This document shows, piece after piece, positions 1-4,368 of a stretch of 7,163 bases of DNA (position 1 is the first letter of the stretch; the number at the start of each line of letters is the position of its first letter). The notes under the pieces were generated by a model. It saw nothing but the letters and a program-made list of their open reading frames with translations, was not told the DNA's origin and searched no databases. Origin of the DNA: a bacterium (GTDB lineage: Bacteria; Spirochaetota; Spirochaetia; Treponematales; Rectinemataceae); NCBI GenBank assembly GCA_021813065.1, contig JAKALZ010000091.1:1-7163 (forward strand). Direction: 5' to 3'. Position numbers and translations under genes: made by a program.

Positions 1-358
1 TCCCCAGAGCAGCGGCGATTACGCCGAGCGCGATCGTGAAGGGTACTCCGAAGCCCGAGCGGTACCAGAGCGGCAGTTTTACGGTCCGTGTGGCTTTGAA
101 CGCGTCAGCGATACGGTCGAGTTCGGCGTCGCTCACGGGCTGCCAGTCCTCTTCGCCGATATCCTTCGGTTTGTTGGTCCAGGGTTTCGCGGAAAGAAGC
201 GTGAGAGGCGCGATGAGGAGGATCGGCCCCACAATGAGTCCAGCTCCTCGCCAGAAGATCTGCGCCAGAATGCCGCCGAGCGCGAAAGCGCCAAACAGAA
301 TGAGACGCGACGTTGTTCCGAGGCCTGGAATCCTGTAACGAATGATTGCCGAATTCAT
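1..358 (-). CDS. Membrane protein of unknown function, 3' part cut off by the window edge (gene D of the Cys/His-repeat operon)
   Basis: The ATG at 358-356 follows an AAGGAG ribosome binding site (369-364, 5-nt spacer), and its A-T-G-A overlaps the TGA of the radical SAM gene. 119 complete codons are visible before the left edge. The product begins MNSAIIRYRIPGLG. Two hydrophobic stretches follow at about residues 18-34 and 38-56 (LILFGAFALGGILAQIF; GLIVGPILLIAPLTLL), separated by a short turn with an Arg. Next is a charged soluble segment (about 57-100, including EEDWQPVSDAELDRIADAF), and a further hydrophobic segment starts near 107 (VPFTIALGVIAAALG). I do not recognise the family. The tight coupling to the radical SAM gene suggests a membrane partner acting on, or together with, the modified product, but that is inference. 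The start is secure; the total length is unknown. Confidence 0.8.
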   Translation of the reverse strand, partial: MNSAIIRYRIPGLGTTSRLILFGAFALGGILAQIFWRGAGLIVGPILLIAPLTLLSAKPWTNKPKDIGEEDWQPVSDAELDRIADAFKATRTVKLPLWYRSGFGVPFTIALGVIAAALG

Positions 359-1689
359 ACATACTCCTTGCGCGCGGCGAGACCGCGAGGCTCCGTGTGA
401 GTGTAGCGCCAGTAGAGCGGGCAGGCACCCTGACAGGCGGTAAAGCTGGCGCAGGCGCGGCAGGGCTCGGGCGCGAAGTGTTTTTCTTTATAGAAGCGCG
501 CGCGCTCCGAGAACCACAGCGCGCGGAAGGATTTTTCGAAAAGGTTGCCGATGGGCTCGTCCCAAGACGAGCAGGGCAGGATCGCGCCGTCGGGAGCGAC
601 CGAAATGAGTCCGTCCGCGGCGGCGCAGCTCTTGTTGCCATGGCCGCGCGCGATCGGATTGTAGGCGCAGAAGGGGGTCGGGCTGTACCAGAAGAAGGTC
701 ATATCGAGCGTGCGCGCGGCTTTGGCCACCGCGTCGACGTAGGGGCCTATTTCCTCGTAGGTTACGAAGAGCCGGTCTGCCCAGGGCCCTGGGATCGTGG
801 GGATAAAGAGATTCATCGCGAAGCGGGAGATGCCCAGCGAATGGAGGAATGCGGGCATCGCGCTTACGAGGTCGATGTTCGCGCGGGTGATGGTGGTGTT
901 GGTCTGCGTGGGAATGCCGGCGCGGCGCAGCGCCGCGATGCCCGCGAGCGTCTCGGCGAAGGCCCCTTGGCGGCCCGCGAGGAAGTCGTGGGTTTCTGCA
1001 TTATGCGCCTCAATCGAGACCTGTGCGCTTCCGAGTCCCGCGGCCTTGAGCGAAGCCGCGCGCGCGTCGTCGATCAGCGTGCCGTTTGTCACGAGGTTGG
1101 TGATGAGCCTGCGGCCGCGGGCGTGCGATATGAGCTCCTCGAGGTCGTTCCGGAGCGTGGGCTCGCCGCCAGTAAATGAAAAGAAGGGAATTTTCGCTTC
1201 GTCGGCGAAGATGTCGATGATGTGTTCGTAGTCGGTGGTCGAGCGCTCGGGGCGGGTCGATTGGGGCGCGCCGGAGAAGCTGGAAGCGGAAGAGGGCGAG
1301 TCTGCGCCCGCGCCGCAGCCCGCATAGCAGAATCGGCACGCGTTGTTGCATCGGTAGGTCAGCGCGATTTCGCCGAGCACCGGCAGTCGAGTATAAGAGA
1401 ATGAGTATAACTCAGCGCCCACTGTTCCATTGACTGGCTGGTCGCCTCGATAAAGCGCCGCGAGGTCGCCAAAGAAGAGCGCGGTGTCGCGCGCGGCTTC
1501 CTCTGAGGGCAGCCGCAGCGTCCGCATCGATCCGCCGCGCTTCAGGTAATCGATCAGTGAGGCACCAGTTGGATTGAGCTTGTAGACTCGGTTTGGCGGA
1601 AGAATGAGCACCCCATCGTCGGTGCGGCAGAAGATGTGCTCGCCCGCGCGCGTCCAGAAATCGTCGATCCAGGCAAGATCAGCGCTCAA
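355..1689 (-). CDS. Radical SAM/SPASM peptide maturase with N-terminal PqqD-like (RRE) domain
   Basis: About 444 aa from a TTG start at 1689-1687, chosen because GGAGGG (1700-1695) sits 5 nt upstream and TTGA overlaps the stop of the preceding gene. The frame stays open upstream to 2151, but that extension is Arg-rich antisense to nothing real and overlaps gene B. Residues ~23-86 look like PqqD / the RiPP recognition element (GVLILPPNRVYKLNPTGASL, then an acidic helical part), a fold that binds precursor peptides. The radical SAM core begins near residue 105 with the [4Fe-4S] motif CNNACRFC (Cys114, 118, 121); a SAM-binding FTGGEPT lies at 172-178. A Ser/Pro-rich low-complexity insert occupies about 126-153. 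The C-terminus has a SPASM-type cluster: Cys355, Cys373, then Cys410-x2-Cys413-x5-Cys419-x3-Cys423. The last Cys of the usual seven is not seen after 423; Cys341 and Cys125 are extra. Enzymes of this architecture install thioether or C-C crosslinks in peptides. The likely substrate is the Cys/His tail of the protein encoded directly upstream. The reaction type cannot be told from sequence. Confidence 0.93.
   Translation of the reverse strand: MSADLAWIDDFWTRAGEHIFCRTDDGVLILPPNRVYKLNPTGASLIDYLKRGGSMRTLRLPSEEAARDTALFFGDLAALYRGDQPVNGTVGAELYSFSYTRLPVLGEIALTYRCNNACRFCYAGCGAGADSPSSASSFSGAPQSTRPERSTTDYEHIIDIFADEAKIPFFSFTGGEPTLRNDLEELISHARGRRLITNLVTNGTLIDDARAASLKAAGLGSAQVSIEAHNAETHDFLAGRQGAFAETLAGIAALRRAGIPTQTNTTITRANIDLVSAMPAFLHSLGISRFAMNLFIPTIPGPWADRLFVTYEEIGPYVDAVAKAARTLDMTFFWYSPTPFCAYNPIARGHGNKSCAAADGLISVAPDGAILPCSSWDEPIGNLFEKSFRALWFSERARFYKEKHFAPEPCRACASFTACQGACPLYWRYTHTEPRGLAARKEYV
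364..369 (-). promoter_or_regulatory. Shine-Dalgarno AAGGAG of gene D
   Basis: The minus strand reads AAGGAG-TATGT-ATG, a strong site inside the end of the radical SAM gene, five bases before the ATG at 358. It supports translation by re-initiation or coupling at the ATGA overlap. Bases occupied on the plus strand are 364-369. Confidence 0.7.
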
Positions 1690-3389
1690 TGCGGCCCTCC
1701 CGAAACGCACGCGCTGTGGCAGGCCGAATGGCAGGCCGAGTGACAGGCGCTGTGGCATGCTTGGTGGCAGGCGGAATGGCATGCGTTGTGGCACGCGGAG
1801 TAGCATGCGCCCGAGGTGCCCGCCAGATTTTTCGGCGCGAAGCAGCCAGAGAAACACGCCGACGATGCCATAAAGGCCGCGTATGTCCCCGAAAATTCTT
1901 TTGGCAGCCCAATATTGCCGCAGTAGTGCGGGTGGGAATACACGTACACGAAAGAGTACCAGTAGGGGTAGTAGCCCGGCGTTCCCGCGCGCGGTTCCGC
2001 ACGCTGCGCGGCGCCCTCTTCGGCCTCTGCCTCTTCGATTTTCTTTCGATAATACGCCTTTGTCGCCTCGATATCGCAGTCCCAGGTTTTTTCTTGGAGA
2101 TTTTTGAGCGCCATCTCGAAGAAATCGGCCATTTTTCCTGTGAGCACCCATCCATCGCCATCAAATGCCGCGAGGAACGCGTCGCCATAGGGATCGGAGC
2201 TCTTCTCTTTCAGCGCCTCGATCCTGAGCGGTGCCTCCTGGGTGAGCTTTGCCACCCCTTCATCTTCGAGGATCTTCACCATGACCGCCGCGACGCGCGG
2301 GAGTGGCAGTTCGAAGAGCAGCGCCACTTCGAGTGGATGCAGGTCTTCGGCGACCTTGCCAGGCACCGCGTAGGTACCCTCGCTCAATCGAGGCGGCGTC
2401 CAGGAGTCGCCCGCCCAGGCGATTCCTTCTGCCTTGGCGATCGCGCGAGGATAGCCCGCGATTTTTCTGCGATAGAGGAACACGCCGAGCGCCGCCACGC
2501 CGCCGCACAGAAAGAGCGCGAGAAGCGGTGTTCTCTGCCACGAAAACGCGGCACGGGCAGAGCTCGCGCCCGTGCCAGTGCCAGCTGCCGCGCCCGAGGT
2601 TTCGCCCGAGGGCGAGCCCGCGCTCAAAGGCGCACCTGTCCCGCCTGCGGCCAGCGCGTCGAAAAGCGGCAAAAAGGCCTGCCCTACATTTTGTGCCGAA
2701 AAATAGAACTGAAGCACCTGAGAGGCTTTCGCGGCGGGCTTGTCCTGGTGGAACCGGAGCGCGAGATAGTAGTTGCCATCGGAACCATCGGCGGCGTACC
2801 AGTCGATCTTGTTCTGCTCGTTGACGAATTTCTCGGTAGCGAAACCGAGCTGCGCGAGCTGCTCCGATCGCGAATCGCCCTTTTCGCCCGCCTTCATCAC
2901 GATAGGCAGCACAATCGTCACTGTTCGGTGATCGAGCGCCTGATCCCACTCAACGGGCGCCCAGTGGAAGTGCATGAGCTTTTCTCCGCTCGCGGCGTTG
3001 GTCAGTCCGACCATGCCCGCTGCCGCGAGATCGGCCCCGTAGGTGAGGACCCAGGTTGAGGTGCCCGATGTTCGTTTTCCCTTCGCGAGGGTCACATCCC
3101 ATGTCCCGTTTGAGCGTGAAATCTCAAGCGGCTGTCTCGTTCCATCGGACAGATCCGCCCAGCATCGCTGCGTGTCCCACGCCATGGGGGCTTGCTCGCC
3201 CTGGAAATAGAAACCGCCCATCGTCCCCGAACTCACATTCCACACAATCGAGTTCTGCACCACCGCCTTTCCATCGTTGTGCAGCGTGAGGAAGACTTCG
3301 ACGGACTGCGCCCTGGCATCGAGCGCGCCAAGACCCTGCGCAAGCGCGGCGACGAACAGCGCCGCGATCAAGATTCTGGATCGCTTCAT
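1686..3389 (-). CDS. DUF2207-like membrane protein with C-terminal Cys/His tetrapeptide repeat; proposed substrate of the adjacent radical SAM enzyme
   Basis: 567 aa. ATG at 3389, AGGAG at 3402-3398 (8-nt spacer), ATGA overlap with gene A. A signal peptide (residues 1-~28, ending ALDARAQ) leads into a ~220-residue beta-rich extracytoplasmic domain resembling the DUF2207/YciQ-like family. A Gly/Ser/Ala-rich linker (about 248-280) and one membrane helix (~287-306, followed by YRRK, positive-inside) come next. A cytoplasmic part (~310-450) matches the style of the DUF2207 C-terminal region (AVPGKVAEDLHPLEVALLF) and is followed by a charged helix (446-462). An aromatic stretch (472-489, Tyr/Trp/Pro-rich) precedes the tail. 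Cys490, 512 and 516 lie before the array; Cys529, 533, 537, 541, 545, 549, 553, 557 and 561 are spaced exactly four apart, and the seven from 533 to 557 are each followed by His (units of ACHS, ACHN, ACHQ). The tail ends SGGPH. Topology puts the tail in the cytoplasm, where a radical SAM enzyme could reach it. The family resemblance is from recall of pattern and is moderately sure; the substrate role is inferred from tail plus neighbour. Confidence 0.92.
   Translation of the reverse strand: MKRSRILIAALFVAALAQGLGALDARAQSVEVFLTLHNDGKAVVQNSIVWNVSSGTMGGFYFQGEQAPMAWDTQRCWADLSDGTRQPLEISRSNGTWDVTLAKGKRTSGTSTWVLTYGADLAAAGMVGLTNAASGEKLMHFHWAPVEWDQALDHRTVTIVLPIVMKAGEKGDSRSEQLAQLGFATEKFVNEQNKIDWYAADGSDGNYYLALRFHQDKPAAKASQVLQFYFSAQNVGQAFLPLFDALAAGGTGAPLSAGSPSGETSGAAAGTGTGASSARAAFSWQRTPLLALFLCGGVAALGVFLYRRKIAGYPRAIAKAEGIAWAGDSWTPPRLSEGTYAVPGKVAEDLHPLEVALLFELPLPRVAAVMVKILEDEGVAKLTQEAPLRIEALKEKSSDPYGDAFLAAFDGDGWVLTGKMADFFEMALKNLQEKTWDCDIEATKAYYRKKIEEAEAEEGAAQRAEPRAGTPGYYPYWYSFVYVYSHPHYCGNIGLPKEFSGTYAAFMASSACFSGCFAPKNLAGTSGACYSACHNACHSACHQACHSACHSACHSACHSACVSGGPH
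1695..1700 (-). promoter_or_regulatory. Shine-Dalgarno GGAGGG that sets a TTG start for the radical SAM gene
   Basis: On the minus strand GGAGGG-CCGCA-TTG places a strong ribosome binding site five bases before the TTG at 1689. The same bases encode the Gly-Gly of the upstream protein's C-terminal SGGPH. The alternative GTG at 1710 lacks a comparable site. Confidence 0.75.
1707..1805 (-). repeat. Coding tandem repeat: nine 4-residue Cys units (12-bp period)
   Basis: This stretch encodes residues 529-561 of the DUF2207-like protein: nine Cys with exact four-residue periodicity, Ala before every Cys, and His after Cys in the seven inner units. At DNA level the 12-bp units are not identical. 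The serine codon varies among TCC, AGC and TCG, alanine among GCA, GCC and GCG, histidine between CAC and CAT, and cysteine between TGC and TGT. The conserved thing is therefore the peptide, not the DNA, which argues against a recently expanded minisatellite. Confidence 0.95.
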
Positions 3390-4075
3390 TCTTCGAGCTC
3401 CTGTCGACTTTCCATTTCGTCGAGCGCCGTGTGATTTCCTTCAATGCCGCCCTGCGGCAGCGCGAGTCGTTCTTCAATAGTGCGCGTGGCACCATCTACA
3501 AGCGCGCGAGTCTTCCGCGCGATGTCGGCACCTGCGTGTCGCGAGACGCTAGAGTCAAGATCAGCGTCCGCGCGTAAAGCCGCGTCCGCATCTTCACTCC
3601 CGCGCGAACCGAGCAAGCCCTCGACGCGCGCCCCATCCGCGATTTTAAGATAACCGTTGATCGTTTCGGCCGCCCGCGAGATAGCATCTTCCACAAAAGG
3701 ATCGCGCGAGCCTCCCTTGGCGCACGCGTCGAGGTAGAGTCCCGCGGTGAGCACAATTCTGTCGATCGAAGCCTTCAGCGCGGGATCATCGACGCGCAGC
3801 AGCGCGAGGCGCTTTCTGAGCGCCGATGTCTGTGCGAGTTTCTCAGCGTCACGCTCATCCCGCTTACGATCCTGCTCCGCGACAATCGCTTTCGCTCCCG
3901 ATGTAGAGTTAAGTAGCGCGACCATCTCCCCACCCGTCACTATCACGAGGAGGGGGAGGGCGGCAAGCGTGGGCAGCAACCCGAAAAGCATGGCTCCACC
4001 GGCGAGGAGCACGTTCAGAGCCACAAGGCTGATCGCCAGAGGCGACTTTAGAAATTTCTTAAGGAGCTCATTCAT
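3386..4075 (-). CDS. Two-helix membrane protein with long cytoplasmic helical tail, unknown function (gene A, first of the operon)
   Basis: 229 aa, ATG at 4075-4073; the upstream GGCGGA is only a modest ribosome binding site. After a basic N-terminus (MNELLKKFLKSP) there are two hydrophobic helices, about residues 13-33 and 35-55 (ISLVALNVLLAGGAMLFGLL; TLAALPLLVIVTG). The following ~175 residues are hydrophilic and mostly helical in character. A strongly charged stretch (about 66-93, EQDRKRDERDAEKLAQ) may be a coiled coil, and the C-terminus is acidic and low in complexity. Cys118 is the only cysteine. Both termini are predicted cytoplasmic. No catalytic motif is visible and I do not recognise the family. 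It is the promoter-proximal gene of the operon and overlaps the DUF2207-like gene by ATGA, so its product is probably made in step with that protein. A scaffold or membrane partner role is plausible but unproven. Confidence 0.88.
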   Translation of the reverse strand: MNELLKKFLKSPLAISLVALNVLLAGGAMLFGLLPTLAALPLLVIVTGGEMVALLNSTSGAKAIVAEQDRKRDERDAEKLAQTSALRKRLALLRVDDPALKASIDRIVLTAGLYLDACAKGGSRDPFVEDAISRAAETINGYLKIADGARVEGLLGSRGSEDADAALRADADLDSSVSRHAGADIARKTRALVDGATRTIEERLALPQGGIEGNHTALDEMESRQELEE

Positions 4076-4095
4076 GTTTTTCGTCCGCCGATTTG

Positions 4096-4107
4096 CGCGA
4101 TATCGCG
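4096..4107. promoter_or_regulatory. 12-bp perfect palindrome CGCGATATCGCG at the predicted transcription start
   Basis: The palindrome lies 3-14 bp downstream of the TATAAT on the minus strand, overlapping the expected +1. Its position would suit a repressor site. It could also arise by chance in GC-rich DNA, so the function is tentative. Confidence 0.35.
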
Positions 4108-4110
4108 TCT

Positions 4111-4116
4111 ATTATA
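4111..4116 (-). promoter_or_regulatory. Consensus -10 (TATAAT) of the Cys/His-repeat operon promoter
   Basis: The minus strand reads CGTATAATAGACGCG, a perfect -10 hexamer about 36 bp upstream of the gene A start codon, which predicts transcription starting near 4104. No good TTGACA match is found 16-18 bp upstream (about 4132-4140), so the promoter may depend on an activator or be tuned by the flanking inverted repeat. Confidence 0.6.
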
Positions 4117-4122
4117 CGTTGA

Positions 4123-4154
4123 TTTACGCATTTTAGGTGGATGATATGCGTAAA
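4123..4154. promoter_or_regulatory. Inverted repeat TTTACGCAT-N14-ATGCGTAAA, candidate operator
   Basis: The perfect 9-bp arms lie at 4123-4131 and 4146-4154, with a 14-bp spacer that covers the place where a -35 element of the gene A promoter would be. The arm centres are 23 bp apart, about two helical turns, as for a dimeric regulator binding one face of DNA. The outer arm runs into the A-tract that forms the glnN terminator's U-run on the other strand. No regulator gene for it is visible in the window. Confidence 0.5.
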
Positions 4155-4195
4155 AAAAGAGTCCCCCCACCCAAGAAACTCTTGAGCGGGGGGAC
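4151..4195 (-). terminator. Rho-independent terminator of glnN
   Basis: On the minus strand GTCCCCCC (4195-4188) pairs with GGGGGGAC (4168-4161), an 8-bp GC stem. An inner CAAG/CTTG stem (4172-4175 with 4181-4184) extends it, and it is followed at once by TCTTTTTTT (4160-4152). This is a classic intrinsic terminator. It lies about 165 nt beyond the glnN stop and separates glnN from the downstream operon. Confidence 0.9.
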
Positions 4196-4209
4196 AAGAA
4201 GGAGGCTCT

Positions 4210-4368
4210 ATGACGAGCCAATTTCAAAAGTCTGTTACTTCTGAAATTGGCTTTGCATTTGCTCCGTTTTCGTTGAAATCGTGCGCAAATGCCGCACTAC
4301 AAAGTTATTCTTTCAAAATTCGTCCGACTTTTGAAAGAATCTCTGACTATTACATAATCATAGCTTAA
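4210..4368 (+). CDS. Possible small ORF, 52 aa, convergent with glnN
   Basis: A near-ideal ribosome binding site AAGGAGG (4199-4205) sits four bases before an ATG on the plus strand. The frame runs 52 codons (MTSQFQKSVTSEIGFAF..., ending SDYYIIIA) to a TAA that overlaps the glnN 3' end by 11 bp. A weak plus-strand promoter (TTGATT at 4119-4124) could serve it. Against it, the two strong hairpins of the glnN 3' region lie inside the frame, the product has no recognisable motif, and the AGGAGG could be chance. Kept only as a candidate. Confidence 0.2.
   Translation: MTSQFQKSVTSEIGFAFAPFSLKSCANAALQSYSFKIRPTFERISDYYIIIA
4217..4251 (-). repeat. Hairpin in the glnN 3' region (GCCAATTTCA / TGAAATTGGC)
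   Basis: The perfect 10-bp arms are at 4217-4226 and 4242-4251, with three more pairs (AAG/CTT) inside a single mismatch. No U-run follows on either strand, so it looks like a stabilising 3'-UTR stem rather than a terminator. Confidence 0.65.
4307..4340 (-). repeat. Hairpin directly after glnN (ATTCTTTCAAAA / TTTTGAAAGAAT)
   Basis: The perfect 12-bp arms (4307-4318 and 4329-4340) surround a 10-nt loop, 17 nt past the glnN stop codon. There is no clear U-run on the minus strand. It shares the TTTCAAAA core with the 4217-4251 hairpin. It may protect the 3' end or act as a weak terminator. Confidence 0.65.

Noticed and set aside
346..1179. 277-aa plus-strand frame
   Set aside because: It is antisense to the radical SAM gene, rich in Arg/Gly/Ala/Glu, has no recognisable motif, and is typical of an open shadow frame in GC-rich DNA.
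1707..1805. Cys-x3-Cys-His spacing as non-canonical haem c attachment sites (multihaem cytochrome tail)
   Set aside because: The tail is predicted cytoplasmic, whereas c-type haem is attached on the outer side of the membrane. The Cys are shared by overlapping units, and there is no cytochrome maturation gene nearby.
1707..1805. Plain metallothionein-like metal-binding tail with no modification
   Set aside because: Not excluded, only ranked lower: the adjacent radical SAM gene with a peptide-recognition domain is better explained if the tail is a substrate. Metal binding after modification remains possible.
1700..1810. CRISPR array or noncoding minisatellite
   Set aside because: The 12-bp periodicity is explained by the coding repeat, there are no spacers, and the units differ at synonymous positions.
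1690..2151. Longer N-terminus (up to 598 aa) for the radical SAM protein
   Set aside because: The extra 154 residues are Arg/Pro/Leu-rich and lie wholly inside the DUF2207-like gene in another frame. The TTG at 1689 has the strong ribosome binding site and overlap geometry.
1689..3059. 456-aa plus-strand frame
   Set aside because: It is antisense to the DUF2207-like gene, Arg- and Cys-rich without domains; its openness follows from the codon bias of the real gene.
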